This document shows, one piece after another, positions 1 through 8,787 of a stretch of 64,000 nucleotides of DNA (positions are counted from its first letter, which is position 1; every line of letters begins with the position of its first letter). The notes below the pieces were generated by a model. That model did no database searches. It was not told the origin of the DNA and saw only the letters and a list, made by a program, of their open reading frames with translations. The DNA lies in the NCBI RefSeq assembly GCF_000717745.1, contig NZ_JOBH01000008.1, positions 124,001-188,000 on the forward strand, given 5' to 3'. The position numbers were made by a program, and so were the translations under genes. This stretch comes from Streptomyces violens. Lineage in GTDB: Bacteria; Actinomycetota; Actinomycetes; Streptomycetales; Streptomycetaceae.

Positions 1-497
1 AGCGGTGCGTGGACGCCTATCTGGCCACCACGGGCAAGCACGCGCCCGAGGGGATGGACGAGGCCGCGTACGGGCGCATGGTCGCGGCCATCGAGTACCA
101 GCGCGACCACTTCGCGGAGACTCCCGCCCTGGTCATCCCCTGTTACCGGATGCCCGAGCAGCAGCCGGACGAGGCGGGGCTGCGGGCTTCGGCGCAGGCG
201 TTGGGTGCGGACGCGGTGCAGGAGCTGGCGCGGATACAGCCGCGCTTCACCGCGCTCGCGGAAGGCTCGTGCGTCTATCCGGGCGTGCAGAACCTGCTGC
301 TCGCCGCACGCGCGCTCGGCCTGGCCGCCAACATCACCATCTGGCATCTGATGCTGGAGCGGGAGTGGAAGCAGGTGCTGGGCATCCCCGAGGAGATGCG
401 TACCTTCGCGGCGATTCCCGTGGGCTGGCCCGTCGGCAACTTCGGTCCGGTGCGGCGGCGCCCCGTCTCCGAGGTCATTCACCGCAACGCCTGGTGA
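1..497 (+). CDS. Nitroreductase family protein, 3' part only
   Basis: The reading frame is open to the left edge, so the N-terminus lies outside the window; the GTG at 9 is probably internal. The visible 160-odd residues look like the C-terminal half of an FMN-dependent nitroreductase-type oxidoreductase: a segment with VIPCYR, a helical stretch with AARALGLAANITIWHLM, and a terminal VGWPVGNFGPVRRRPVSEVIHRNAW-like tail that packs on the flavin in this family. Substrate cannot be told. The gene ends just before a strong hairpin at 515-568, so it is probably the last gene of its transcript. I am fairly sure of the family and cannot judge the full length. Confidence 0.75.
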   Translation, partial: RCVDAYLATTGKHAPEGMDEAAYGRMVAAIEYQRDHFAETPALVIPCYRMPEQQPDEAGLRASAQALGADAVQELARIQPRFTALAEGSCVYPGVQNLLLAARALGLAANITIWHLMLEREWKQVLGIPEEMRTFAAIPVGWPVGNFGPVRRRPVSEVIHRNAW

Positions 498-514
498 CCC
501 TCTGTTGAGGGACT

Positions 515-568
515 GGCCGCGCCCCGGCGGTGGGGGTGAGCCGACTCACTCCCCCGTCGGGGCGCGGT
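515..568. terminator. Long GC-rich hairpin after the nitroreductase gene
   Basis: An outer 10-bp perfect stem pairs CCGCGCCCCG (517-526) with CGGGGCGCGG (558-567). Inside it, TGGGGGTGAG (531-540) pairs with CTCACTCCCCC (545-555) with one bulge, leaving a four-base loop. There is no long T run, as is usual in Streptomyces. It lies about 20 bases after the nitroreductase stop and before the FUSC gene promoter region. Confidence 0.7.
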
Positions 569-586
569 CACTCGCTCCGCACGGAC

Positions 587-600
587 TGTTAGGTGTAACA
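587..600. promoter_or_regulatory. Inverted repeat just upstream of the FUSC gene
   Basis: TGTTAGGTGTAACA is a 5-bp inverted repeat (TGTTA / TAACA) with a four-base spacer, ending 9 bases before the chosen ATG at 610. Its AT-rich arms stand out from the surrounding GC-rich DNA. It may be an operator, or it may overlap a -10 element of a short-leader transcript. The binding protein is unknown. Confidence 0.4.
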
Positions 601-609
601 TGCATCTAT

Positions 610-2781
610 ATGAGTGAGGTCAAGGCATGGTGCTCCGCCATCCAGCACAGCTTCCGGGCGGGGCTGAAGATGGAACGCGTACTCTCCGATCCCTGGGCGA
701 TCGGCCGGGCCGTACTCGCCGTCGTCGCAGCCTCCGTCGTCGGATGGCTGCTCGATGATCCGCTGGCCTGGGCCATGATGACGGTCGGGGCCTTCATCTG
801 CGGGATCGGCACACTTCTGGCGCCGGTCCGGCACCGGGCGGTGAACGCGCTCGTCCTCGGGGTGGGCTTCACCCTCGCGACGCTGATCGGCGTGTACCTC
901 CACCCGATGGGCTGGTGGTTCCTGATCGTGCTCGCCGTGGCGTCCTACGTCGCCGGACTGTGGCGCGCCCTGGGCGTGGCCCCCGGCATCCGGGCCTGCC
1001 TGGTCACGATCGGCCTCATGATCACCGCGGACCTCTCCCCCGGCATCCCGTCCGGGCTGACCATGGTCCAGTGGATCGCGGTCGGTTCCGCCATGGTCGT
1101 CGTCGCCCAGCTGCTGCCCCCGTACGGCCGTCGCCACCCCGCGCAGCGCAAGGCGGTGGCCGCCCTGTACCGGAGTCTGGCGAGCACCGCGCGGGCCGCC
1201 GGGCCCGCCGGGTACCTCTCGTCCGCGCCCTTCACGGCGGCCCGCTCGGCCCTCGACCTGCTGCCGGCGTTCGCCCGCCCCGCCGCGGCCCCGCTCTTCG
1301 GGCTGCTCTCGGAGGCGGAGGGCATCCGGCGGGCCCTGCACTTCCTGCCCCGGACGGCGCGCGTGCCGCGTACCGCCATCGCCGAGGCGCTCGACGCGGT
1401 CGCCGGTACGGTGCTGACCGCCCGGCGCCAGGACGCCGACCCCGAAGCGCTGCGGCTGCTCGACTCCTGGCGCGGCCCCGAGGCCGACGCGCTGCTCCCC
1501 CGCCTCCGGGAGGCGGCGCGGCTGGCCGACCACTGGCTCCAGGCCCGCGGTCCCGAAGGGCTGGACCAGGTACTGGACGCTTTCCCCGCCGAGAACGCGC
1601 TGCGCTCCGGATGGCGCCGGCTGTCCGCCGAGATGCGCCCGGGCGCTCCCCTCTTCCGGCACGCCATCCGCATCGCGGTCGGCACGGCTGCCGGTGAGGC
1701 GGCGGGCCGCGCGTTCGGCGACTTCTGGGGCCACGCCCTGCCCGACCACGGCTTCTGGGCGGCGCTCACCACGATGCTGGTGCTGTTCCCCGACTATGGG
1801 CACACCTTCGCGCGCGGCTGGAGCCGGCCGATCGGCTCGATCCTCGGCGGGCTCGTGGCGTGGGTGGTGCTGCTGCCCGGCGAGTGGAGCCCCGGCTGGC
1901 TGGTGATCGGCGCATCGGTCCTCGCGGCCTGCGTCTTCCTCACGCTCCGCGTCGGCCAGCTCGTACTGAACTTCTTCATCACCGCCTGGATCGTCTTCCT
2001 CATCAGCCGGCTCGGCTCGGCCCCCGACCTGATCGAGTGGGGCCGCCCCGCCGACACGCTCGTGGGCGCACTGCTCGGCCTGGTCGTCTTCGTGCTGATC
2101 CCGACCTACCACCACCACCGCACGCACGAGCTGCTGGCCGACTGGCTGCGGGTGCAGCAGCGGCTGCTGCCGGTGCTGGTCACCGGGTACGCCGAGGTCG
2201 GCGCCGTGGACCCGGCCGGCATCGATGTGCTGCGCCGGCAGTCCCGGCAGGCCAGGGAGCGCCTGGACGGCGCGATCGCCAGCCTCGGCCACGAGCCGCG
2301 CCGTCACCGCGCACGGTGGACCGCCGCGGAACTGGCCGGTATCCAGCGGTCGGTGTACGAGATCACCCAGTGCGCCGCGCTGCTGTACGACGGGCGGCCG
2401 GGTGCGGAGGCGGACGCCGTGCCTGAGACTGCCGAGTTCGCCGCGGTACTCGATCATCACCTCGCCGAGCTGGCCGCCGTCGTCGCCGCGAAGGGCCGGC
2501 CGCATCCCGGCGTCCTGCGCGCCGCCTTCGACGCGACGGCCGCCCGCAGCGGGCTCGCCGACCTGGTCGACCGCACCGCGCCCGACGGCGTCGCACACGC
2601 CCGTGGCCGCGCCCTCACGCTGTGCCTGCACACCGTGACGGCGGTCGAGGGGCTGGTCTCCCGACTGGCTTCCGGCGCGGAGGCCGGCGCACAGGGCCCG
2701 GCAGCGAGCCGGTTGGACGCCGTACGGGACCATCGAGCCCGGATGTCGTACGCCACCCCCCAACACACCACAGGGAGCTGA
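610..2781 (+). CDS. FUSC family integral membrane protein (putative aromatic acid exporter type)
   Basis: A protein of about 723 residues with two blocks of membrane helices: an N-terminal block (roughly residues 35-170, containing AVVAASVVGWLLDD and MGWWFLIVLAVASYVAGLW) and a C-terminal block (roughly 385-510, containing AALTTMLVLFPDYGHTFARGWSRPIGSILGG). The repeated block with a PIGSILGG-like motif separated by a soluble helical domain is the layout of the FUSC / aromatic-acid-exporter family. The frame extends upstream to 505, but the ATG at 610 is closer to the conserved start; an ATG at 670 is another option. The CoA-transferase gene follows after 7 bases, so the two are probably co-transcribed. 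Export of an aromatic or organic acid is a family-level inference only. Confidence 0.8.
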   Translation: MSEVKAWCSAIQHSFRAGLKMERVLSDPWAIGRAVLAVVAASVVGWLLDDPLAWAMMTVGAFICGIGTLLAPVRHRAVNALVLGVGFTLATLIGVYLHPMGWWFLIVLAVASYVAGLWRALGVAPGIRACLVTIGLMITADLSPGIPSGLTMVQWIAVGSAMVVVAQLLPPYGRRHPAQRKAVAALYRSLASTARAAGPAGYLSSAPFTAARSALDLLPAFARPAAAPLFGLLSEAEGIRRALHFLPRTARVPRTAIAEALDAVAGTVLTARRQDADPEALRLLDSWRGPEADALLPRLREAARLADHWLQARGPEGLDQVLDAFPAENALRSGWRRLSAEMRPGAPLFRHAIRIAVGTAAGEAAGRAFGDFWGHALPDHGFWAALTTMLVLFPDYGHTFARGWSRPIGSILGGLVAWVVLLPGEWSPGWLVIGASVLAACVFLTLRVGQLVLNFFITAWIVFLISRLGSAPDLIEWGRPADTLVGALLGLVVFVLIPTYHHHRTHELLADWLRVQQRLLPVLVTGYAEVGAVDPAGIDVLRRQSRQARERLDGAIASLGHEPRRHRARWTAAELAGIQRSVYEITQCAALLYDGRPGAEADAVPETAEFAAVLDHHLAELAAVVAAKGRPHPGVLRAAFDATAARSGLADLVDRTAPDGVAHARGRALTLCLHTVTAVEGLVSRLASGAEAGAQGPAASRLDAVRDHRARMSYATPQHTTGS

Positions 2782-2788
2782 CCGACCG

Positions 2789-4297
2789 ATGACCACGAAC
2801 ACCGAGCACGCCCAGCGGCTCACCCAGCGCATCGAGGCAGCCGTCGCCGCCCCGGCGACCGATGACGCCTTCGACGTCGAGGCCGCCTTCGCCGAGGTGC
2901 TGGCAGGCATCGGCATGAGCCCGGAGGACACCGGGGGCAAGGTCACCTTCCTCGGTGCCGACCCGGTCGTACCGAGCACCCTGCGGCTGGGCGGGGCCGC
3001 CGCCATCGCGCTCGCGGCCAAGTCCGCGGCGGTCGCCAAGCTGTGGCGGCTGCGCGGCGGCGCCGGGCAGGACATCACCGTGGACCTGCGGAGCGCGCCG
3101 CACCGGCTGTGCCCGTTCTACGACCGCCGCTGGGAGCTGCTGAACGGCTATCCGGCAGCCTCCACGTCCAATGTGAACCAGGCGCTCGGCTTCTCCTTCT
3201 ACCCCACCGCCGACGGGCGTTGGGTGATGCCGCTGAACCCCTACCCCGGCATCAAGGTGGCCGCCCAGAAGCTGCTGGACGTACCGGACGACGGCGCGGC
3301 CGTGGCGCGGGCGATCGCCCGGTGGAACGCCGCCGACCTGGAGCAGGCCGCCGTCGAGGCCGGGGTCGTGCTGCCCGTGCTCCGCTCCCCGCTGGAGATG
3401 CTCGACGAGCCGCAGTACCGCGACCACCTCGCGCACATGCCGCTGGTCGAGATCGAGAAGATCGGCGACAGCCCGGCCGAGCCCCTGCCGGAGGGCGTCG
3501 AACAGCCCCTGTCGGGCATCCGGGCTCTCGGCATGGGGCATGTGATCGCCGGTGCGGGCGCGGGCCGTGCGCTGGCGCTGCACGGTGCCGACGTACTCAA
3601 CATCTGGCGCCCGAACGAGCACGAGCACGACACCACCTATGTGACGGCCAACGTCGGCGTCCGCTCCGCCACCCTCGACCCGCGCTCCGCCGACGGCTCG
3701 GCGCGGCTGCGCGAACTGCTGGGCGGGGCCGACGTGTTCTACGCCAATCGCCGCCCCGGTTACCTGGAGAGCATCGGGCTGGGTCCGGAGCAGGCCGCCG
3801 AGGCGCGCCCCGGCATCATCCACGCGACGGCCACCCTCAACGGCCCCACCGGGCCCTGGGCCGACCGGGTCGGCTTCGACCAGACGGCCGGCAGCCTGGT
3901 CGGCATGATGAACCTGGAGGGCGACGGCGAGCGGCCCGGCCTGCCGCCGATCCTCGTGGTCAATGACTACATCGTCTCCTGGCTGATGGCCGCCGGTGTC
4001 AGCGAGGCGCTGGCCCGCCGGGCGCGCGAGGGCGGCAGTTACCGGGTGCATGTCTCGCTGACCCGCGCCGCGTTGTGGATCCTCAGCCTCGGCGTCTTCG
4101 ACAAGGCGTATGCGGCCGAGGTCGCCGGCACCGGTGAGCGCCACGCCTACCTCGACCCCGAGACCTTCACGGACGAGACCCCGCTCGGTACCTACCAAGG
4201 CGTCACCGATCAGGTACGGATGTCCGGCACTCCCGGCCGCTATTCCTTCACCCTCGTCGCGCGCGGCTCGTCCCGGCCGGAGTGGCTGGGGGCCTGA
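2789..4297 (+). CDS. CaiB/BaiF family (class III) CoA-transferase
   Basis: This 502-residue protein matches the class III CoA-transferase family, which moves CoA between an acyl-CoA donor and a carboxylic acid. Visible family features are the central segment GADVLNIWRPNE, the conserved TATLNGPTGPWADRVGFDQTAGSLVGMM stretch near residues 345-375 and the NDYIVSWLMAAGVSEALARR helix. The protein is longer than the common 400-residue members and carries an extra N-terminal half resembling the fused or duplicated CaiB forms. ATG at 2789 is preceded by an AGGGAG ribosome site. It follows the FUSC gene by 7 bases, suggesting that a CoA-activated acid and its transporter are handled together. The acid is unknown. 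Confidence 0.85.
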   Translation: MTTNTEHAQRLTQRIEAAVAAPATDDAFDVEAAFAEVLAGIGMSPEDTGGKVTFLGADPVVPSTLRLGGAAAIALAAKSAAVAKLWRLRGGAGQDITVDLRSAPHRLCPFYDRRWELLNGYPAASTSNVNQALGFSFYPTADGRWVMPLNPYPGIKVAAQKLLDVPDDGAAVARAIARWNAADLEQAAVEAGVVLPVLRSPLEMLDEPQYRDHLAHMPLVEIEKIGDSPAEPLPEGVEQPLSGIRALGMGHVIAGAGAGRALALHGADVLNIWRPNEHEHDTTYVTANVGVRSATLDPRSADGSARLRELLGGADVFYANRRPGYLESIGLGPEQAAEARPGIIHATATLNGPTGPWADRVGFDQTAGSLVGMMNLEGDGERPGLPPILVVNDYIVSWLMAAGVSEALARRAREGGSYRVHVSLTRAALWILSLGVFDKAYAAEVAGTGERHAYLDPETFTDETPLGTYQGVTDQVRMSGTPGRYSFTLVARGSSRPEWLGA

Positions 4298-4363
4298 CGC
4301 CCTTGGCGAGAACCGGTCCCAGCCGGAACGCACCGGGCTTCGCTCGCCTCCCTATCGATGAGC

Positions 4364-4411
4364 GGGGCCCGGGCCGCCCGCCGTAAAGGCGTTGCCGGGC
4401 GGCCCGGCCCC
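4364..4411. terminator. Strong hairpin after the CoA-transferase gene
   Basis: GGGGCCCGGGCCGCCCG (4364-4380) pairs with CGGGCGGCCCGGCCCC (4396-4411) with a single bulged C and a 15-base loop. It lies between the CoA-transferase stop and the esterase start and is the most likely end of the FUSC/CoA-transferase transcript. Confidence 0.75.
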
Positions 4412-4442
4412 GGACGTCGCGACGGGTGGGAGTGATGGGTGC

Positions 4443-5642
4443 ATGGGGCTGACCAGCCAGGCGCTCGTATACGTGGTGGCGGTGGCCGCCGTGCTCTGTG
4501 TGGTCCTCACGGTGTGGGGCTGGCCCCGGCTGGCCGGGCGCGGGCTCCGGCCCGTACTCGGTCGGCTCGCCTCGATCGCCGTCACCCAGCTCGCGATCGT
4601 CTGCGCGCTGGCCCTGGGCGTCAACTCCGCCTTCGAGTTCTACGGTTCGTGGGACGAGCTGCTCGGACGCAACGAGCAGGCGCCGGTGTCGGTCATCCGG
4701 CACGACGGCCGGGACGTGGCCGCCGGGGTGCGGGGCGGGCTGGTGCAGGCGGCCAGGCCGCAGGGGCTGGACCGGGTGACGGGGCTGCCCGCCGGGCCGC
4801 CGGAGAAGGCCGGCAAGGTGGAGTCCGTACGGATCATGGGGCGCCGGACCAGGGTGGTGAATCCGGCCTTCGTCTATCTGCCGCCGCAGTACTTCCAACG
4901 CCAGTTCCACCGGCAGCGGTTCCCCGTCATCGTCGCGATCAGCGGCTATCCCGGCGGCATCATGAACCTCGCGCAGTACTTGCAGGTGCCGCAGACCGCC
5001 GGGCGGCTGATCGCCCGGCACGCGATGCAGCCGACCGTCGTCGTCATGATCCGGCCGACCGTCGCACCGCCGCGGGACACCCAGTGCGTGGACGTGCCCG
5101 GCGGGCCGCAGGCCGAGACGTTCTTCACCAAGGACCTGCCGGACGCACTGAAGTCGGCCTACCGCGTCGGCCACGACCCCAGCGCCTGGGGCGCCCTCGG
5201 GTACTCCTCCGGTGGCACCTGCGCCCTCGAACTCGCCCTGCGCAATCCCGGTGTCTACACCTCGGCGGTCGCGCTGTCGGCCGACTACCGGATCCGGGAC
5301 GACCTGACCACCGGCAGCCTCTTCGGCTCCGGGCCGCGGGCCGCCCAGCGGCAGCGCGAGCACGACCTGTTCTGGCGGCTGGCGCATCGGCCGGTGCCGC
5401 GGATCTCCGTACTGGTGGCCAGCAGCCGGCAGGGCGAGCCGGGGTACGCCGACACGATGCGGTTCGTGCGCGCGGCGAAACCGCCGATGACCGTGGACTC
5501 CATCATCCTGCCGCGGGGCAGCCACCACTTCACGACCTGGCGGCAGGAGATCACTCCGGCGATGCGGTGGATGGGCGGCCAGCTGACCTTCCCGCAGGAT
5601 GTGGCGCCCCGGCCGCGGAAGAGCGGGCGGTCCTCGCCGTGA
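4443..5642 (+). CDS. Membrane-anchored esterase family alpha/beta hydrolase
   Basis: About 399 residues from the ATG at 4443. Two hydrophobic helices lie near the N-terminus (residues about 8-28 and 43-65), so the catalytic domain is probably displayed outside the membrane. The catalytic part is a putative-esterase (antigen 85 / esterase D-like) alpha/beta hydrolase: the nucleophile elbow is GYSSGG in DPSAWGALGYSSGGTCALELALRNP, and a late GSHHFTTW segment can supply the catalytic histidine. The longer in-frame start at 4392 lies inside the upstream hairpin and is unlikely. Substrate could be an acyl ester or a mycolate-like lipid, but Streptomyces lack mycolates, so no substrate is assigned. 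Confidence 0.75.
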   Translation: MGLTSQALVYVVAVAAVLCVVLTVWGWPRLAGRGLRPVLGRLASIAVTQLAIVCALALGVNSAFEFYGSWDELLGRNEQAPVSVIRHDGRDVAAGVRGGLVQAARPQGLDRVTGLPAGPPEKAGKVESVRIMGRRTRVVNPAFVYLPPQYFQRQFHRQRFPVIVAISGYPGGIMNLAQYLQVPQTAGRLIARHAMQPTVVVMIRPTVAPPRDTQCVDVPGGPQAETFFTKDLPDALKSAYRVGHDPSAWGALGYSSGGTCALELALRNPGVYTSAVALSADYRIRDDLTTGSLFGSGPRAAQRQREHDLFWRLAHRPVPRISVLVASSRQGEPGYADTMRFVRAAKPPMTVDSIILPRGSHHFTTWRQEITPAMRWMGGQLTFPQDVAPRPRKSGRSSP

Positions 5643-5645
5643 CCC

Positions 5646-5672
5646 TTGACAACGGCATTGGTCTGAACCATT
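5646..5672 (+). promoter_or_regulatory. Chitinase promoter with DasR-type (dre) site
   Basis: A TTGACA -35 hexamer sits at 5646-5651. ATTGGTCTGAACCATT at 5657-5672 matches the known DasR responsive element of Streptomyces (ACTGGTCTAGACCACT) at 12 of 16 positions by eye. The site fills the spacer region between -35 and the weak T-rich -10, where a bound GntR-type repressor would block RNA polymerase. DasR is known to control chitinase and N-acetylglucosamine genes, which fits the gene downstream. Confidence 0.75.
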
Positions 5673-5743
5673 TTTAGCGCAGACACGGTGGCCACCGTCC
5701 CGTACGTGCCCCTTGGTTCGCCTCTTCCGTACCGGAGACAGTC

Positions 5744-7468
5744 ATGCCCCGTACCTCAGATGTCAGACCCGGCCGGCACAGACGCCGACTCACGACCCTC
5801 CTCGCCGCCGTCGCGGCCGTCGTCTGCGCGGCAAGCAGCGCCCAAACGGTCGCCGCCGCCCCGCAGGCCGACGTCAATGTCGCCAAGAACTCGGGCTACG
5901 AGTCCGGGCTGAGCAACTGGACATGTTCCAACGGCAGTGGCACGACCGTCACGAGTCCCGTGCGCAGTGGCACGAGCGCCCTGAAGGCCACCCCGGCCGG
6001 CTCCGACCACGCCAAATGCACGCAGACCGTCGCGGTGAAGCCCGGCTCGACGTACAAACTCAGCGCGTACGTCCGGGGCGCGTACGTGTACCTCGGCGCG
6101 TCCGGCACCGGTACCACCGACGTCTCGACGTGGACGCAAGGCGGATCCGGCTGGCAGCAGATCGGTACCAGCTTCACCACCGGGCCCAGCACCACGTCCG
6201 TGACCGTCTACACCCACGGCTGGTACGGCCAGCCCGCCTACTTCGCCGACGACCTCAGCGTCTTCGGTCCCGACGGCGGTGGCGGCACCGATCCGATACC
6301 GGGCATACCCGCGGCCCCGACGGGCCTCGCCATCGGTTCCGTGACACCCTCCTCCGTCGCCCTCTCCTGGAACGCTGCCAAGGACGCCACCGGATACACC
6401 GTCTACCGTGACGGCGCCAAGGTGCAGTCCGTCAGTGGCACCTCCGCGACCGTGACCGGCCTGAGCCCGGCCACCGCGTACCGCTTCCAGGTCGCGGCGA
6501 CCAACGCGGCCGGTGAGTCCGCAAGGTCCGCCGAGGTCACCGGTACCACGGCCGCCGACGGCGGGTCCGGAGGCAGTCCGGCGGTGCCCAAGCACGCGGT
6601 CACCGGCTACTGGCAGAACTTCAACAACGGCGCGGCCGTCCAGAAGATCAGCGATGTGCCGGGCCAGTACGACATCATCGCGGTCTCCTTCGCGGACGCC
6701 ACGAGCACGCCCGGCGCGGTCACCTTCAACCTCGACACCGCGGGCCTGAACGGCTACACCGTCGACCAGTTCAAGGCGGACATCAAGGCCAAGCAGGCGG
6801 CCGGCAAGTCGGTGATCATCTCGGTCGGCGGCGAGAAGGGCACCGTCTCCGTCAACGACGCCACCTCGGCGGCGAACTTCGCGAACAGCGTGTACGCACT
6901 GATGCGGGAGTACGGATTCAACGGCGTCGACATCGACCTGGAGAACGGCCTCAACCCCACCTACATGACACAGGCGCTGCGCTCGCTGTCGCAGAAGGCG
7001 GGCAGTGGACTCGTCCTCACGATGGCCCCGCAGACCATCGACATGCAGTCGACGTCGGGCGGCTACTTCCAGACTGCGCTGAACGTCAAGGACATCCTGA
7101 CCGTCGTCAACATGCAGTACTACAACAGCGGTTCGATGCTCGGCTGTGACGGCAAGGTGTACAGCCAGGGCTCGGTGGACTTCCTGACCGCACTGGCCTG
7201 CATCCAGCTCGAAGGCGGGCTCGACCCCTCCCAGGTGGGGATCGGGGTGCCTGCCTCCACGCGGGGCGCGGGCAGTGGTTATGTCGCGCCGAGCGTTGTC
7301 AACGCCGCTCTGGACTGCCTCACGAAGGGCACCGACTGTGGCACCTTCAAGCCCGCGAAGACCTACCCGGGCCTGCGCGGCGCCATGACCTGGTCGACGA
7401 ACTGGGACGCGACCGCGGGCAACGCCTGGTCCAACGCGGTCGGCCCGCACGTCCACGCACTGCCGTAG
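5744..7468 (+). CDS. Secreted GH18 chitinase with carbohydrate-binding and fibronectin III domains
   Basis: The 574-residue precursor starts with a twin-arginine-like/Sec signal (RRRLTTLLAAVAAVVCAASSAQTVAAA, cleavage about residue 39). A beta-sandwich carbohydrate-binding module spans about 43-175, a Gly-rich linker follows, a fibronectin type III domain spans about 187-270, and the glycoside hydrolase 18 barrel spans about 284-574. The GH18 active-site motif is at 394-400 (GVDIDLE), with E400 as the acid; the usual first aspartate of DGxDxDxE is asparagine (N393 side), as in several Streptomyces chitinases. SVGGE near 360-364 is the second conserved strand. It hydrolyses chitin outside the cell and is preceded by a DasR-type site. 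ATG at 5744 follows GGAGA. Confidence 0.95.
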   Translation: MPRTSDVRPGRHRRRLTTLLAAVAAVVCAASSAQTVAAAPQADVNVAKNSGYESGLSNWTCSNGSGTTVTSPVRSGTSALKATPAGSDHAKCTQTVAVKPGSTYKLSAYVRGAYVYLGASGTGTTDVSTWTQGGSGWQQIGTSFTTGPSTTSVTVYTHGWYGQPAYFADDLSVFGPDGGGGTDPIPGIPAAPTGLAIGSVTPSSVALSWNAAKDATGYTVYRDGAKVQSVSGTSATVTGLSPATAYRFQVAATNAAGESARSAEVTGTTAADGGSGGSPAVPKHAVTGYWQNFNNGAAVQKISDVPGQYDIIAVSFADATSTPGAVTFNLDTAGLNGYTVDQFKADIKAKQAAGKSVIISVGGEKGTVSVNDATSAANFANSVYALMREYGFNGVDIDLENGLNPTYMTQALRSLSQKAGSGLVLTMAPQTIDMQSTSGGYFQTALNVKDILTVVNMQYYNSGSMLGCDGKVYSQGSVDFLTALACIQLEGGLDPSQVGIGVPASTRGAGSGYVAPSVVNAALDCLTKGTDCGTFKPAKTYPGLRGAMTWSTNWDATAGNAWSNAVGPHVHALP

Positions 7469-7469
7469 C

Positions 7470-7500
7470 GACCGCCGTAACGTCTGCCGCAGCGGCGGTC
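7470..7500 (+). terminator. Hairpin after the chitinase gene
   Basis: GACCGCCG (7470-7477) pairs with CGGCGGTC (7493-7500) right after the chitinase stop codon, with a 15-base loop. A modest stem, probably a terminator separating the chitinase from the PHO box region. Confidence 0.5.
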
Positions 7501-7511
7501 CGCACGGCCGT

Positions 7512-7555
7512 GTTCACCTGGCCGTGATCCAGACATCACCTCCTGTTCGCCCGGG
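7512..7555 (+). promoter_or_regulatory. PHO box (PhoP binding site), four 11-bp units
   Basis: Four consecutive 11-bp units can be read here. The first (7512-7522, GTTCACCTGGC) and last (7545-7555, GTTCGCCCGGG) are close to the Streptomyces PHO box unit GTTCACCCGGC; the third (7534-7544) is CATCACC-like and the second is weak. Direct 11-bp repeats of this sort are bound by PhoP under phosphate limitation. It stands about 86 bases before the start of a PstS-like gene, which is the expected target. Confidence 0.65.
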
Positions 7556-7640
7556 CGACACTCATCCCGTACGAAAGATCAGCGAGCATTCACGTGCAGT
7601 TCGTTGTGTTGGGATGAGTGTCGCCGTGAGGGGAACAAGA

Positions 7641-8783
7641 GTGCAAAGCCGTCGTCGGGTCCGTATGAGGCGTACGAGCCGATGGAGCACTCTGCTCGCC
7701 GGGGCCTGCGCGGGCACTCTGCTGCTCACCGGGTGCGGGGCGCAGGCCACCGATGAGGCGGAGGTGAGTCGCCGGTCCGCCGAGCCGGTACCGACCGGGG
7801 TCGACTGCGCGGGCGAGGGCAAGGCGCGTGGCTCCGGTTCGACGGCGCAGCAGAGCGCGATGGAGCACTGGATCGACGCGTACCAACGGGCCTGCCCGAG
7901 CGCGCAGATCGCCTACAACCCGCTGGGGTCGGGGGCCGGTGTCGCGCAGTTCCAGCGGGGGGCGACCGCGTTCGGTGCCACCGACGGGGTGCTGAGCAAG
8001 CAGGAGATCGCGTGGTCGCGGGAGGTCTGCCGGGGCGGCCGGGCGATCCATCTGCCGATGGCCGGCGGCCCCGTCGCCATCGGTTTCCATCTGCCGGGCG
8101 TGGAGAATCTGGTACTGGACGCACCGACGCTGGCGAAGATCTTCGATTCGCGGATCACCACCTGGGACGCCCCGGCCATCAAGAAGCTGAACCCGGGCAC
8201 GAAGCTGCCGTCCCTGCCCATCCGGCCGATGCACCGCTCGGACGACTCGGGCACGACACAGAACTTCCAGGAGTACCTGGCCGGTGCCGCGCCCGAGGAC
8301 TGGCCGCACCCCGCCGGAAAGGCGTGGGAGGGCAAGGGCGGTGGCTCCGCGACCGGTTCCTCCCGCGTCGCGGCGGAGGTGTCCTCCTCGGAGGGGACCA
8401 TCGGCTACTTCGAGCTGTCCTCCGCCGTCTCCCGCAAGATCACCACGGTCAGCATCGACACGGGCGCGGGCGAGCCGGTGGCGCCCACGACGGAGACGGC
8501 CTCGGCCGGCATCGGCGCCGCGGACATCGTCGGAGAGGGCCACGACAAGACGCTCGCCTTTGACTACGACGCACCAAAGCCCGGCGCGTACCCCATCGTC
8601 CTGATGACCTATGAGGTCGTCTGCGACAAGGGCAACCAGGCCGCGTCCCTGCCGGTCCTCAAGTCGTTCCTGAGCTACACCGCCAGTACCGAGGGCCAGA
8701 AGCACCTCGCCGCGCTCCACTACGCCCCGCTCCCGGCCGCCGTCGCCACGGAGGTCCGCCGGGCGGTGCGCTCGCTGTCATGA
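7641..8783 (+). CDS. PstS-like phosphate-binding lipoprotein
   Basis: Start chosen as GTG at 7641 because GAGGGG at 7629-7634 is correctly placed; the frame is open further upstream across the PHO box. The 380-residue product has a lipoprotein signal with lipobox LLTGC (C32) and the PstS fold: GSGSTAQQSAM near the N-terminus, GSGAG in the ligand loop, and the phosphate-gripping RSDDSGTT motif. It should bind phosphate outside the membrane for an ABC importer, but no pstCAB genes adjoin it, so either it uses a distant permease or acts as a scavenger or sensor. A paralogue lies at 31648-32808 on the other strand. The PHO box upstream supports phosphate-starvation control. Confidence 0.85.
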   Translation: MQSRRRVRMRRTSRWSTLLAGACAGTLLLTGCGAQATDEAEVSRRSAEPVPTGVDCAGEGKARGSGSTAQQSAMEHWIDAYQRACPSAQIAYNPLGSGAGVAQFQRGATAFGATDGVLSKQEIAWSREVCRGGRAIHLPMAGGPVAIGFHLPGVENLVLDAPTLAKIFDSRITTWDAPAIKKLNPGTKLPSLPIRPMHRSDDSGTTQNFQEYLAGAAPEDWPHPAGKAWEGKGGGSATGSSRVAAEVSSSEGTIGYFELSSAVSRKITTVSIDTGAGEPVAPTTETASAGIGAADIVGEGHDKTLAFDYDAPKPGAYPIVLMTYEVVCDKGNQAASLPVLKSFLSYTASTEGQKHLAALHYAPLPAAVATEVRRAVRSLS

Positions 8784-8787
8784 GACC

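Noticed and set aside
589..3078. A minus-strand frame antisense to the FUSC gene
   Set aside because: The FUSC reading on the plus strand has membrane helices and family motifs; this is its shadow.
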